Below, piece after piece: positions 31,274-46,919 of a DNA stretch of 64,000 bases. The stretch spans positions 3,909,502-3,973,501 of the forward strand of contig NZ_CP070356.1 in NCBI RefSeq assembly GCF_016919445.1, given 5' to 3'. This DNA comes from Pseudomonas sp. PDNC002 (GTDB lineage: Bacteria; Pseudomonadota; Gammaproteobacteria; Pseudomonadales; Pseudomonadaceae). Numbering within the stretch: the first letter of the stretch is position 1; each line of letters opens with the position of its first letter. The notes beneath the pieces were generated by a model. It saw only the letters and a list, made by a program, of their open reading frames with translations, had not been told where the DNA came from and searched no databases. The position numbers and the translations under genes are program-made.

Positions 31274-31702
31274 TCAGTCGCTTTCGCGCACCATGTCCAC
31301 GTGAGGCAGGCCGGCGTCGAGGAATTCGCCGCTGGCTACCTTGAAGCCTAGCCGCTCGTAGAAGGGGATGGCATAGACCTGGGCGGTCAGCAATTGGCGT
31401 TTCAGCCCCTGACGCTCGGCCTCCTCGATGGCGGCACGCATCAGCAGGTCGCCCACTTTCAGGCCGCGCCAATCCTTGAGGACGGAAACCCGGCCGATGT
31501 GCCCGTCCGGAAGGAGGCGGGCGGTGCCGATGGCGTAGTCGCCTTCGAAGGCCAGGAAGTGCACGGCTTCGACATCCTCGGCGTCCCATTCGAGTTCAGG
31601 CGGGACGGATTGCTCGGCAATGAACACCGCCTCGCGAATGCGCCGCAGATCGGCATTGTCCTTCTGCCAGTCCGCCACGCGAACCCTGATCTTGCTACTC
31701 AT
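31274..31702 (-). CDS. GNAT family N-acetyltransferase
   Basis: A 142-residue single-domain acetyltransferase. The acetyl-CoA-binding motif is seen as IGRVSVLKDWRGLKVGDLLM, followed by AQVYAIPFYERLGF, typical of the ElaA/YjaB-like GNAT group. The start is the ATG at 31702 (MSSKIRVRVAD), which overlaps the roxA stop by 8 bases. Its acceptor is unknown. Linkage to roxA and purB looks like a housekeeping operon rather than a toxin locus, and no small antitoxin gene is present. Confidence 0.85.
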   Translation of the reverse strand: MSSKIRVRVADWQKDNADLRRIREAVFIAEQSVPPELEWDAEDVEAVHFLAFEGDYAIGTARLLPDGHIGRVSVLKDWRGLKVGDLLMRAAIEEAERQGLKRQLLTAQVYAIPFYERLGFKVASGEFLDAGLPHVDMVRESD

Positions 31703-32870
31703 CGGCAAACTCCAGACTGCCCTGTTTGATCAGTTCTCCAACGAGCTTACGCCCATCCTCATCGGCCAGCCATTGGCCGAGATTCCCTTCGTGAAGCGAT
31801 TCCGCCGAACACACCAGCTTGAGCAGCTCGCGCAGTTTTTCCGGCAGGACCACGGTCTGGCCGCTGGCGAACAGCAGTAGGCCAACGTCCACTTCGCTCC
31901 AGGCCATGCGGGCACTGGGGTTGCGGATCAGCACTGCGCCATCGGCGATTGCGCTGGCCAGTTCGTCTTCCTCGATTTCCTCACCGGCGACCAGTTCCGG
32001 GTAGCGCGGCTCGGTCATGAACTGGCCGAACCAGGTGAGCAGCAGGCGCTCGTCGCTCATGTGCTCCTGCAGCAGGTTCTTCAGGCGATCCAGCGCGTCG
32101 CGCTGGATCTTGTGCTGGTCTTCGTCGCCTTTCACCGCGCTCATGCCGGCGTCGCTGTAGCGCTCTTCGTCGGAGAGGAACTGGGCGAGGAAGTCGGTGA
32201 AGTGGGTCAGCACTTCGGCGGCGCTGGGGGCGCGGAAGCCGACCGAGTAGGTCATGCAGTCGTCTTCGGCGATGCCGTAGTGGGCGACGCGCGGCGGCAG
32301 GTAGAGCATGTCGCCCGGCTCCAGCACCCATTCGGCGCTCTCTTCGAATTCTGCGAGGATGCGCAGGTCGGCGTGGGGCAGTATCGGGCTGCTGGCGTCG
32401 CAGGTCTGGCCGATCTTCCAGCGGCGATGGCCGTGGCCTTGCAGGAGGAACACGTCGTAGTTGTCGAAGTGCGGGCCCACGCCGCCACCCGGTGCGGCGT
32501 AGCTGATCATCACGTCGTCGATGCGCCAGCTGGGCAGGAACTTGAAATGTTCCAGCAGTTCGGCGACTTCCGGGATGAACTGGTCGACGGCCTGTACCAG
32601 CAGCGTCCAGTCACGCTCGGGGAGGTCCTTGAACGCTTCTTCCTTGAACGGGCCGCGGCGCAGTTCCCAGGGGCTATCGCCATGTTCGACGACGATGCGC
32701 GACTCGATCATTTCTTCCAGGGCGAGGCCGGCCAGCTCATCGGGGTCCAGCGGGCTCTTGAAGTCCGGGATCGCCTGGCGCACCAGCAGCGGTTTCTTCT
32801 GCCAGTAATCGCGGAGGAATTCATCGGCGCTGATGCCGCCCAAAAGCTGAAGAGGAATAGCAGGATTCAT
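31695..32870 (-). CDS. roxA: Ribosomal protein L16 arginine hydroxylase (RoxA/YcfD)
   Basis: A JmjC-type Fe(II)/2-oxoglutarate oxygenase that hydroxylates an arginine of ribosomal protein uL16. It has 391 residues. The metal triad is visible as His134 and Asp136 in GPHFDNYD and His197 in RVAHYG, spaced as in E. coli YcfD. The C-terminal winged-helix region follows. It is downstream of purB behind a terminator-like hairpin and overlaps the GNAT gene. Confidence 0.88.
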   Translation of the reverse strand: MNPAIPLQLLGGISADEFLRDYWQKKPLLVRQAIPDFKSPLDPDELAGLALEEMIESRIVVEHGDSPWELRRGPFKEEAFKDLPERDWTLLVQAVDQFIPEVAELLEHFKFLPSWRIDDVMISYAAPGGGVGPHFDNYDVFLLQGHGHRRWKIGQTCDASSPILPHADLRILAEFEESAEWVLEPGDMLYLPPRVAHYGIAEDDCMTYSVGFRAPSAAEVLTHFTDFLAQFLSDEERYSDAGMSAVKGDEDQHKIQRDALDRLKNLLQEHMSDERLLLTWFGQFMTEPRYPELVAGEEIEEDELASAIADGAVLIRNPSARMAWSEVDVGLLLFASGQTVVLPEKLRELLKLVCSAESLHEGNLGQWLADEDGRKLVGELIKQGSLEFADE

Positions 32871-32885
32871 GGTTAAGTCCTTGAA

Positions 32886-32911
32886 ACAAAAACGCCCGGC
32901 ACAGCCGGGCG
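32886..32911 (-). terminator. Terminator after purB
   Basis: Read on the minus strand, CGCCCGGC / GCCGGGCG with a three-base loop is followed by TTTTTGTTT. It separates purB from roxA, so roxA needs read-through or its own promoter. Confidence 0.8.
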
Positions 32912-32930
32912 TGCAAAGTCAGGGCGAATC

Positions 32931-34325
<1,395 letters not shown>

Positions 34326-34398
34326 TCAACGAAAAGGGCGCACATCATACACGAATGGCGCGAACCGGTCGCCCTTGCGGCGACCGGAAGGGCATGCT

Positions 34399-36176
<1,778 letters not shown>

Positions 36177-36232
36177 TCACGGGTGCAGGTAAAGGCGGGG
36201 ATTCTACCAGAGCCGAGCGGCTCAGGCGCGGA

Positions 36233-36676
36233 TCAGGCCCTGATCAGGCTCAGCGGGAAGTGCTCGCCTTCCAGGTAATCGTCGATGCAGCGCAGCACCA
36301 GATGGCTGCGCCAACGCTCGGGCTGGGCGGCCAGTTCATCTCGAGACATCCAGCGGGCGCCGAGGATGCCGTCGTCCAGCGCGCGCTCGGGGTGATGGCG
36401 CACGGGGCGGGCGGCGAAGCAGACGCGCTGGTAAGTGACGCCGTTGCTGGGGGCGGTATACAGGTAGATGCCGGTGACGGCGGTCAACTCCACGTCCCAG
36501 CCGGTTTCCTCCAGGGTCTCGCGCACAGCGGCCTCAATCAGGCTCTCATTGGCTTCCAGGTGGCCGGCGGGCTGGTTGAAGACCTGCTTTTTGTCAGCGG
36601 ACATTTCCTCTACCAGCAGAAAGCGGCCCTGGTCTTCGACGATGGTGGCGACGGTGACGTGTGCTAGCCAGCGCAT
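36233..36676 (-). CDS. nudJ: NUDIX hydrolase, NudJ-like
   Basis: A 147-residue pyrophosphohydrolase. A complete Nudix box fits GX5EX7REX2EEXG, from Gly38 to Gly59 (GHLEANES...RETLEETG). NudJ enzymes release phosphate from thiamine pyrophosphate intermediates and nucleoside di/triphosphates. It sits just upstream of mnmA as in E. coli. Substrate is inferred from the family. Confidence 0.88.
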   Translation of the reverse strand: MRWLAHVTVATIVEDQGRFLLVEEMSADKKQVFNQPAGHLEANESLIEAAVRETLEETGWDVELTAVTGIYLYTAPSNGVTYQRVCFAARPVRHHPERALDDGILGARWMSRDELAAQPERWRSHLVLRCIDDYLEGEHFPLSLIRA

Positions 36677-36741
36677 GGATACGGTCTCTCTACGGGATCA
36701 GTGCGAAAGGCGCGAGTTTAACGCTGCGAGGCGCAGAAAGC

Positions 36742-36769
36742 AGAACCCCCGGGAAGGCCCGGGGGTTCT
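36742..36769 (-). terminator. Terminator after idh
   Basis: A long GC-rich hairpin AGAACCCCCGGG / CCCGGGGGTTCT with a 4-base loop. It has no clear T run but sits in the right place, 18 bases past the idh stop. Confidence 0.7.
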
Positions 36770-36787
36770 GGTGTTGCGCGAAGTGGC

Positions 36788-39010
<2,223 letters not shown>

Positions 39011-39366
39011 CTCGTTCTAACTCTCTTCTTTGCTGGGCGCGCACAGAGTCTCGAATCGCGTTGGTACACGCTTGCGTTCAACGAAGTGGTTGACCGACCT
39101 TCGAGATTTGCCGCGGGGATATTGGGGCGCCAGTAGAGCGTTGTACGGCGGGATCCTGGTGGGGACGTGCGCCGCTGCGAGGAGAGAGTCTGGTCCCAGA
39201 CTGCTCGGACCTCGATGACCATTAAGTCATGACGGCCAGTATACCACCCTAAAGGCAGGGTGAAGCGTGTCCCTTTTTTAGACTAAGGAATGATGTAGTT
39301 CGATTACCGACTTGTGAGCTACCCTCAGTGGCTGCAAGAGGTTTCAACCAAAAAGCGGAGTTCAGC
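39011..39366. other. Divergent idh-icd regulatory region
   Basis: 356 bp without a gene. An inverted repeat CACCCT-N6-AGGGTG lies at 39245-39262, followed by an AT-rich stretch at 39271-39310 likely to hold the icd promoter. No riboswitch-like structure was recognised. Confidence 0.6.
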
Positions 39367-40620
39367 ATGGGATACCAAAAGATCCAGGTGCCGGCCGGTG
39401 ACAAAATCACCGTCAACGCCGATATGTCCTTGAATGTACCGAAGAACCCGATCATCCCCTTCATCGAGGGTGATGGCATTGGTGTCGATATCAGCCCGGT
39501 CATGATCAAGGTCGTCGACGCTGCCGTCGAGAAAGCCTACAAAGGCGACCGCAAGATCGCGTGGATGGAAGTCTACGCTGGCGAGAAGGCCACCCAGGTC
39601 TATGACCAGGACACCTGGCTGCCCCAGGAGACCCTGGATGCCGTTCGCGATTACGTCGTGTCCATCAAGGGTCCGCTGACCACGCCGGTGGGCGGTGGCA
39701 TCCGCTCCTTGAACGTGGCCTTGCGCCAGCAGCTCGACCTGTATGTCTGCCTGCGCCCCGTGCGCTGGTTCGAAGGTGTTCCCAGTCCGGTGAAGAAGCC
39801 CGGCGACGTGGACATGGTGATCTTCCGCGAGAACTCCGAAGACATCTATGCCGGCGTCGAATGGAAGGCCGGCAGCCCTGAGGCCCAGAAGGTCATCAAG
39901 TTCCTCACCGAGGAAATGGGCGTCAAGAAGATCCGTTTCACCAATGACTGTGGCATCGGCATCAAGCCGGTTTCCCAGGAAGGCACCAAGCGCCTGGTAC
40001 GCAAGGCCCTGCAGTATGCCGTGGACAATGATCGCAGCTCCGTGACCATCGTCCATAAAGGCAACATCATGAAATTCACCGAGGGTGCGTTCAAGGACTG
40101 GGGCTACGAAGTGGCCCGCGACGAGTTCGGCGCCCAGCTGCTCGACGGCGGCCCGTGGATGCAGTTCAAGAACCCCGCTACCGGCAAGAACATCGTGGTG
40201 AAGGACGTGATCGCCGACGCCATGCTGCAGCAGATTCTGCTGCGTCCGGCCGAGTACGACGTGATCGCCACTCTCAACCTGAACGGCGACTACCTGTCCG
40301 ATGCCCTGGCGGCGGAAGTGGGTGGTATCGGCATTGCGCCGGGCGCCAACCTGTCGGATTCGGTGGCCATGTTCGAGGCGACCCACGGGACCGCGCCGAA
40401 ATATGCGGGCCTGGACAAGGTCAACCCGGGCTCGGTCATCCTCTCTGCGGAGATGATGCTGCGCCACATGGGCTGGCCGGAAGCGGCGGACCTGATCATT
40501 GACGGCGTGAACGGCGCCATCGCCGCCAAGACCGTGACCTATGACTTCGAGCGTCTGATGGACGGCGCCAAGCTGCTGTCCTGCTCCGAGTTCGGCGACG
40601 CGATCATCGCCAAGATGTAA
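39367..40620 (+). CDS. icd: Isocitrate dehydrogenase (NADP+), homodimeric type
   Basis: The 417-residue dimeric IDH. Ser114 in [12 protein letters not shown] corresponds to the serine phosphorylated by AceK in E. coli, which diverts isocitrate to the glyoxylate shunt. Other blocks are [23 protein letters not shown] (metal and substrate site) and [15 protein letters not shown]. The ATG at 39367 (MGYQKIQV) has GCGGAG upstream. Two isozymes (icd and idh) coexist in many Pseudomonas. Confidence 0.97.
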   Translation: MGYQKIQVPAGDKITVNADMSLNVPKNPIIPFIEGDGIGVDISPVMIKVVDAAVEKAYKGDRKIAWMEVYAGEKATQVYDQDTWLPQETLDAVRDYVVSIKGPLTTPVGGGIRSLNVALRQQLDLYVCLRPVRWFEGVPSPVKKPGDVDMVIFRENSEDIYAGVEWKAGSPEAQKVIKFLTEEMGVKKIRFTNDCGIGIKPVSQEGTKRLVRKALQYAVDNDRSSVTIVHKGNIMKFTEGAFKDWGYEVARDEFGAQLLDGGPWMQFKNPATGKNIVVKDVIADAMLQQILLRPAEYDVIATLNLNGDYLSDALAAEVGGIGIAPGANLSDSVAMFEATHGTAPKYAGLDKVNPGSVILSAEMMLRHMGWPEAADLIIDGVNGAIAAKTVTYDFERLMDGAKLLSCSEFGDAIIAKM

Positions 40621-40638
40621 CCGGGTGATGCGCCCATG

Positions 40639-40667
40639 AAAAAGGCCGGCTTGCTGCCGGCCTTTTT
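40639..40667. terminator. Terminator between icd and cspD
   Basis: Stem AAAAAGGCCGGC / GCCGGCCTTTTT with A and T runs on either side. It is suited to both convergent transcripts. Confidence 0.9.
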
Positions 40668-40690
40668 CGTTTCGTCTGATCCATGACGAA

Positions 40691-40966
40691 TCAGGCTTCC
40701 GCCGTGAGGTTCTGCACCTCGCTGCTCGGAGCAGTCTGTGTGGACGGGGTCGATGCATTGGCGTTGACGGGTTGGATGTTCACCGCGTGCAACCCCTTCG
40801 GACCTTGCAGGATCTCGAAACTGACGGGTTGGCCGGCCTTGAGTGTCTTGTAGCCATCCATCTGGATTGCCGAGTAGTGAGCAAACAGGTCCTCATCTCG
40901 GCCGTCAGCCAGGATGAAACCGTAGCCCTTGGCGTTGTTGAACCACTTGACCTTACCGCTAAGCAT
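40691..40966 (-). CDS. cspD: Cold shock domain protein CspD
   Basis: A 91-residue protein with one cold-shock domain binding single-stranded nucleic acid (RNP1 KGYGFI and RNP2 DLFAHY). A Ser/Thr/Gln-rich tail of about 25 residues follows, longer than in ordinary CspA. In E. coli CspD inhibits replication in stationary phase. The start is the ATG at 40966 ([10 protein letters not shown]). It is divergent from clpS, an arrangement conserved across gamma-proteobacteria. Confidence 0.92.
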   Translation of the reverse strand: MLSGKVKWFNNAKGYGFILADGRDEDLFAHYSAIQMDGYKTLKAGQPVSFEILQGPKGLHAVNIQPVNANASTPSTQTAPSSEVQNLTAEA

Positions 40967-41059
40967 GCTGATATCCCTCTGCAAAGGACTCCATTGCTGG
41001 AGTATCATCCACTACTATTCCGCTACAGCCTTTTGTAAAGACCGGCGTCCGGAACTCCT

Positions 41060-41079
41060 GATACCCTCCGGGGGGTATC
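41060..41079. promoter_or_regulatory. Inverted repeat between cspD and clpS
   Basis: GATACCC and GGGTATC are separated by TCCGGG, giving a 20-base palindrome in the 228-bp divergent region. No known regulator was recognised. It could be an operator or a hairpin in one of the leaders. Confidence 0.45.
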
Positions 41080-41194
41080 CTTTGGTTGTAACACCCTTTT
41101 GCCGTTAGTCAAGGCGGCGTCGTCTGGGCCTGAGAGCCGTTTCAAACTCCGGTCGGCCCACTCATTCACCCACTCGCAAAGCTTTTATTCCAGC

Positions 41195-41557
41195 ATGCAT
41201 GCAAGTAGCCAGATTCGACTAACATTCAATCAGGACCGCCCGGATCCATTGGAAGACGATGGGACGGGGCTGGCGGTTGAGGAATCCAAACCGGCCCTGA
41301 AGCCCCCGTCCATGTATCGGGTCATCATGTTCAACGATGACTACACCCCGATGGATTTCGTGGTTGAGGTGCTGGAGCTGTACTTCAACATGAACCGAGA
41401 GCAGGCAACCAAGGTCATGTTGACTGTGCATACCCAAGGCAAGGCGAACTGCGGGTCCTTTACCCGCGATGTCGCGGAAACCAAAGCCATGCAGGTCAAT
41501 CAATATGCGAGGGAGAGCCAACATCCACTGTTGTGCGAAATTGAGATAGAAGGTTGA
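41195..41557 (+). CDS. clpS: ATP-dependent Clp protease adaptor ClpS
   Basis: A 120-residue N-recognin that delivers N-degron substrates to ClpAP. The core [20 protein letters not shown] contains the Asn-Asp-Asp residues that bind the substrate alpha-amino group, and HTQGKANCG lines the pocket. A flexible N-terminal arm of about 40 residues precedes it. The start is the ATG at 41195 ([11 protein letters not shown]). clpA begins 28 bases downstream. Confidence 0.95.
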   Translation: MHASSQIRLTFNQDRPDPLEDDGTGLAVEESKPALKPPSMYRVIMFNDDYTPMDFVVEVLELYFNMNREQATKVMLTVHTQGKANCGSFTRDVAETKAMQVNQYARESQHPLLCEIEIEG

Positions 41558-41585
41558 TGCGGATGTTTGGGAGCGAGGTGAAGTC

Positions 41586-43859
41586 ATGTTGAATCGAGAG
41601 CTCGAAGTCACCCTCAATCTCGCCTTCAAGGAGGCGCGGGCGAAGCGGCATGAGTTCATGACCGTTGAGCACTTGCTGTTGGCGCTTCTTGATAATGAAG
41701 CCGCCGCGACGGTCCTGAGGGCGTGCGGTGCGAACCTGGACAAGCTGCGGCGCGATCTGCAGGAGTTCATCGACTCGACCACGCCGCTGATTCCCCAGCA
41801 CGACGAAGACCGCGAGACCCAGCCGACCCTGGGCTTCCAGCGTGTTCTGCAGCGTGCGGTATTCCACGTGCAGAGTTCCGGCAAGCGCGAAGTCACCGGC
41901 GCCAATGTTCTGGTCGCGATCTTCAGCGAGCAGGAAAGCCAGGCGGTGTTCCTGCTCAAGCAGCAGAGCGTCGCGCGGATCGACGTGGTCAACTACATCG
42001 CCCATGGCATCTCCAAGGTGCCGGGCCATGCCGAGCATCAGGACAGCGAGCAGGACATGCAGGACGAGGAGGGCGGCGAGTCCTCCACTTCCAGCCATCC
42101 GCTGGATGCCTATGCCAGCAACCTGAACGACCTGGCGCGCCAGGGGCGTATCGACCCGCTGGTCGGTCGTGAGTCGGAGGTCGAGCGCGTGGCGCAGATC
42201 CTGGCTCGTCGCCGCAAGAACAACCCGCTGCTGGTGGGCGAGGCCGGGGTCGGCAAGACCGCCATTGCCGAAGGCCTGGCCAAGCGCATTGTCGACGGCC
42301 AGGTGCCGGACCTGCTGTCCGACAGCGTTGTCTACTCCCTGGACCTGGGCGCGCTGCTGGCGGGCACCAAATACCGCGGCGACTTCGAGAAACGCTTCAA
42401 GGCGCTGCTCAACGAGCTGCGCAAGCGTCCACATGCGGTGCTGTTCATCGACGAAATCCACACCATCATCGGCGCCGGTGCGGCATCGGGTGGCGTGATG
42501 GATGCGTCCAACCTGCTCAAGCCGCTGCTGTCGTCCGGCGAGATCCGCTGTATCGGCTCCACGACCTTCCAGGAGTTCCGTGGCATCTTCGAGAAGGATC
42601 GTGCGCTGGCCCGTCGCTTCCAGAAGGTCGACGTCACCGAACCGTCCGTCGAGGATACCTTCGGCATCCTGAAAGGCCTGAAGCCGCGCTTCGAGCAGCA
42701 CCACCACATCGAGTACAGCGATGAAGCGCTGCGTGCCGCCGCCGAGCTGGCCGCCCGCTATATCAATGACCGGCACATGCCGGACAAGGCCATCGACGTG
42801 ATCGACGAGGCGGGTGCCTATCAGCGCCTGCAGCCGGAAGAGAAGCGCGTGAAGCGCATCGAAGTGCCTCAGGTCGAGGATATCGTCGCGAAAATTGCGC
42901 GGATTCCGCCGAAGCACGTCTCCAGCTCGGATAAAGAGCTGCTGCGCAACCTCGAACGCGACCTGAAGCTGACCGTATTCGGCCAGGCGGCGGCGATCGA
43001 ATCGCTGTCCACCGCCATCAAGCTGTCACGTGCCGGTCTCAAGTCGCCGGACAAACCGGTCGGTTCCTTCCTGTTCTCCGGTCCGACCGGGGTGGGCAAG
43101 ACCGAGGTGGCTCGCCAGCTGGCCAAGGCGCTGGGCGTCGAGCTCGTGCGCTTCGACATGTCCGAGTACATGGAGCGGCATACCGTGTCCCGTCTGATCG
43201 GCGCGCCTCCGGGCTACGTCGGTTTCGATCAGGGCGGCCTGCTGACCGAAGCGATCACCAAGACGCCGCACTGCGTGCTGCTGCTGGACGAGATCGAGAA
43301 GGCGCACCCGGAAGTCTTCAACCTGCTGCTGCAGGTGATGGATCACGGCACCCTGACCGACAACAACGGACGCAAGGCGGACTTCCGCAACGTCATCCTG
43401 ATCATGACCACCAACGCTGGTGCGGAAACCGCGGCGCGGGCCTCCATTGGCTTCACGCAGCAGGATCACACCAGTGACGCGATGGAAGTGATCAAGAAGA
43501 GCTTTACGCCGGAGTTCCGCAACCGCCTGGATACCATCATCCAGTTCGGTCGGCTCAGTCACGAGACCATCAAGAGCATCGTCGACAAGTTCCTCACCGA
43601 GCTGCAGGCGCAGTTGGAGGACAAGCACGTGCAGATCGAAGTCAGCGATACGGCGCGAGGCTGGTTGGCGGACAAGGGCTACGATCCGCAGATGGGGGCT
43701 CGTCCGATGGCTCGGCTCATCCAGGACAAGATCAAGCGGCCGTTGGCCGAGGAGATCCTGTTCGGCGAGCTTGCCGAGCACGGTGGTGTGGCCCATGTGG
43801 ATCTGAAGGATGGCGAACTGGCCTTCGAGTTCGAGGTGATCGCCGCAGAACCCGCCTGA
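41586..43859 (+). CDS. clpA: ATP-dependent Clp protease ATP-binding subunit ClpA
   Basis: A 757-residue AAA+ unfoldase that pairs with ClpP. The N-terminal Clp-N double repeat (residues 1-150) binds ClpS. Two ATPase modules follow, with Walker A motifs GEAGVGKT near residue 217 and GPTGVGKT near 498. Walker B and sensor elements are seen in LFIDEIHT and [12 protein letters not shown]. Together with clpS, bpt and aat in this window it makes an essentially complete N-degron pathway apart from clpP. Confidence 0.97.
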   Translation: MLNRELEVTLNLAFKEARAKRHEFMTVEHLLLALLDNEAAATVLRACGANLDKLRRDLQEFIDSTTPLIPQHDEDRETQPTLGFQRVLQRAVFHVQSSGKREVTGANVLVAIFSEQESQAVFLLKQQSVARIDVVNYIAHGISKVPGHAEHQDSEQDMQDEEGGESSTSSHPLDAYASNLNDLARQGRIDPLVGRESEVERVAQILARRRKNNPLLVGEAGVGKTAIAEGLAKRIVDGQVPDLLSDSVVYSLDLGALLAGTKYRGDFEKRFKALLNELRKRPHAVLFIDEIHTIIGAGAASGGVMDASNLLKPLLSSGEIRCIGSTTFQEFRGIFEKDRALARRFQKVDVTEPSVEDTFGILKGLKPRFEQHHHIEYSDEALRAAAELAARYINDRHMPDKAIDVIDEAGAYQRLQPEEKRVKRIEVPQVEDIVAKIARIPPKHVSSSDKELLRNLERDLKLTVFGQAAAIESLSTAIKLSRAGLKSPDKPVGSFLFSGPTGVGKTEVARQLAKALGVELVRFDMSEYMERHTVSRLIGAPPGYVGFDQGGLLTEAITKTPHCVLLLDEIEKAHPEVFNLLLQVMDHGTLTDNNGRKADFRNVILIMTTNAGAETAARASIGFTQQDHTSDAMEVIKKSFTPEFRNRLDTIIQFGRLSHETIKSIVDKFLTELQAQLEDKHVQIEVSDTARGWLADKGYDPQMGARPMARLIQDKIKRPLAEEILFGELAEHGGVAHVDLKDGELAFEFEVIAAEPA

Positions 43860-43877
43860 CCCGCATCAGGCGCAAAC

Positions 43878-43906
43878 AAAAACGCCCGGCTATGCCGGGC
43901 GTTTTT
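43878..43906. terminator. Bidirectional terminator between clpA and infA
   Basis: Stem AACGCCCGGC / GCCGGGCGTT with flanking A and T runs, located between the convergent 3' ends. Confidence 0.92.
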
Positions 43907-43941
43907 CCAGGTGCCGGTTTCGTTACCGGCCCTACCGTCTG

Positions 43942-44160
43942 TCAGCGAGCGCGGTAGGTGATACGACCCTTGGACAGGTCGTAGGGCGTCAGTTCTACGC
44001 GAACTTTGTCGCCGGTCAGGATGCGGATGTAATTCTTGCGCATCTTCCCGGAGATGTGCGCGGTAACGACGTGCCCGTTTTCCAACTCCACGCGGAACAT
44101 GGTGTTGGGCAGGGTGTCGACGACAGTGCCTTCCATTTCGAAGCTGTCTTCTTTCGACAT
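43942..44160 (-). CDS. infA: Translation initiation factor IF-1
   Basis: A 72-residue S1/OB-fold protein that binds the ribosomal A site during initiation. It shows [20 protein letters not shown] and [21 protein letters not shown], near-universal IF-1 sequence. It lies between clpA and bpt, as in E. coli (clpA-serW-infA-aat order). Confidence 0.98.
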
Positions 44161-44265
44161 GCAGTAGAACCCTCGGTATCTATGATTGCCTGAATGTTTC
44201 AGGCCATTAAAAAAGGCACATAGTGTGCCTTAAATTGCCCCACAACGCCAATGGGTGTTTTCGGC

Positions 44266-44973
44266 TCAGTTCAGGGCCACCCAGCGCTGGTTCACGAACA
44301 GCTCGATTGGCCGGTACTGGGTTTTGTAGTTCATCTTGCGGCAATTCTTGATCCAGTAGCCGAGATAGACCGCATGCAGGCTCAGTCGCTCGGTCTCGCC
44401 GATCTGCCATAGGATAGCGTAGCGGCCCAGGCTGCGGCGCTCTTCGTCCGGATCATAAAAGGTGTAGACCGCGGAGAGGCCGTTGGGCAGCACATCCGTC
44501 ACCGCTACGGCGAGCAGGCGGCCCTGCAGGCGAAACTCGAAGAAGCAGCTGAACGGCAGGTCGCGTACCAGGAAGGTGGCGAACTGGTCGCGGCTGGGCG
44601 GGTACATGTCGCCATCGGCATGGCGCTGCTCGATGTAGCGCATGTACAGCGCGTAGTACTCCTCGGTGAAGGCGGGGCGCTTGCGGATCACTTCCAGGTC
44701 GGTATTGCGCTTGATGATGCGTTTCTGCTGGCGGCTCGGCTGGAAGCCGGCGGCCGGGATGCGCGCCGGGATGCACGCCGTGCAATGTTGGCAATGGGGC
44801 CGGTACAGGTGTTCGCCGCTGCGCCGGAAGCCTACCTCGGACAGCGAGGCATACAACTGCGCGTCCATGGGCTGACTGGGGTCGAGGAACAGGGTGGTGG
44901 CCTGCTCTTCGGGCAGATAGCTGCACGGATGCGGTTGTGTGGCGTAAAACTTCAGGCGGGCGAGCTCGGTCAT
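44266..44973 (-). CDS. bpt: Aspartate/glutamate leucyltransferase (Bpt, ATE family)
   Basis: Transfers leucine from Leu-tRNA to N-terminal Asp or Glu, making a primary N-degron for ClpS/ClpA. The 235 residues carry the cysteine-rich [13 protein letters not shown] motif of the ATE N-terminal domain and the [16 protein letters not shown] block. The ATG at 44973 ([12 protein letters not shown]) follows AGGGG; the two-residue longer frame would use a TTG. It lies 31 bases after aat. Confidence 0.92.
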   Translation of the reverse strand: MTELARLKFYATQPHPCSYLPEEQATTLFLDPSQPMDAQLYASLSEVGFRRSGEHLYRPHCQHCTACIPARIPAAGFQPSRQQKRIIKRNTDLEVIRKRPAFTEEYYALYMRYIEQRHADGDMYPPSRDQFATFLVRDLPFSCFFEFRLQGRLLAVAVTDVLPNGLSAVYTFYDPDEERRSLGRYAILWQIGETERLSLHAVYLGYWIKNCRKMNYKTQYRPIELFVNQRWVALN

Positions 44974-45004
44974 CTTCAACCCCTGCGAGGTCCCTCAGGC
45001 AAGT

Positions 45005-45709
45005 TTAAGACAGGCTGGGCAGGTCCGCCTGCGAAGTCCAGTCCTGCGAAGGTGTTTCGTCGAGATGACGGCGCAGGTAACTGGCGAATTCGCGGCGGGA
45101 AATGGCGCGGGCGCCGAAGCTGTGCAGGTGCTGGGTCGGCATCTGGCAGTCGATCAGCACGAACCCGGCGGCCTTGAGGCGCTGCACGAGCGTCACGAAA
45201 GCTACCTTGGAGGCGTTGTCGGCGCGGCTGAACATGGACTCGCCGAAGAACAGGCGACCAATGGCCAGGCCGTAGAGGCCGCCCACCAGCTCGTTGCCGT
45301 GCCAGGCCTCTGCCGAATGAGCGATGCCCAGGCGATGCAGTTGGCAGTAGGCGTCCTGCATGGGCGTGGTGATCCAGGTGCCGTCGGCATACTCGCGTGG
45401 ACCGGCGCAGCCGTGGATGACCTGTTCGAAAGCCTGGTCGATGGTGACCTGGTATTGCTGTTGACGGATGAACTTGGCGAGGCTGCGGGAGACGTGCAGT
45501 TCCTCGGGGAGCAATACGGTGCGCGGATCGGGTGACCACCAGAGGATTGGCTGGCCATCCTGATACCAAGGGAAGCAGCCGTGGCGGTATGCCTGGATCA
45601 GGCGCTTGGGGTTGAGGTCGCCTCCGGCTGCGAGCAGGCCGTTGGGCTCATGCAAGGCCTTTTCCAGGGGCGGGAACTCGAAATTGTCGCGGGAAAGCCA
45701 CTTGAGCAT
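45005..45709 (-). CDS. aat: Leucyl/phenylalanyl-tRNA-protein transferase
   Basis: Adds Leu or Phe to proteins with N-terminal Lys or Arg, making N-degrons. The 234 residues contain [19 protein letters not shown] (abridged), [14 protein letters not shown] and the catalytic-core segment [20 protein letters not shown]. No good ribosome-binding site precedes the ATG. A GC-rich hairpin at 45719-45739 lies directly upstream. Confidence 0.95.
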   Translation of the reverse strand: MLKWLSRDNFEFPPLEKALHEPNGLLAAGGDLNPKRLIQAYRHGCFPWYQDGQPILWWSPDPRTVLLPEELHVSRSLAKFIRQQQYQVTIDQAFEQVIHGCAGPREYADGTWITTPMQDAYCQLHRLGIAHSAEAWHGNELVGGLYGLAIGRLFFGESMFSRADNASKVAFVTLVQRLKAAGFVLIDCQMPTQHLHSFGARAISRREFASYLRRHLDETPSQDWTSQADLPSLS

Positions 45710-45718
45710 AAAAGGAGG

Positions 45719-45739
45719 AGGGGAGGGCGAGCCTCCCCT
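45719..45739 (-). terminator. Hairpin between trxB and aat
   Basis: AGGGGAGG / CCTCCCCT with a 5-base loop, followed on the minus strand by a CCTCCTTTT stretch. It can act as a weak terminator for trxB or as a translation-limiting structure directly before the aat start. Confidence 0.5.
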
Positions 45740-45747
45740 GTGTCCGA

Positions 45748-46776
<1,029 letters not shown>

Positions 46777-46919
46777 CTACACCGAACCCCGGAAGGCCGG
46801 CAAAAGCGCAGTCGGACACGCCCGGGCTCGCTGGCGTCGGCTGGCCAAAGCCGTACAATAGGCCCGTTTCGCGGCCCAACGACTCTCGGACGCGCGTATA
46901 GCGCAGGAATAGAAGCGTT

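Noticed and set aside
31274-31702. GNAT protein as a toxin of a toxin-antitoxin pair
   Set aside because: No small DNA-binding partner gene precedes it; it overlaps roxA in a housekeeping run.
44161-44265. Extra tRNA gene between infA and bpt as in E. coli (serW)
   Set aside because: No cloverleaf, TTCGA-type T loop or CCA end is found in this 105-bp gap.
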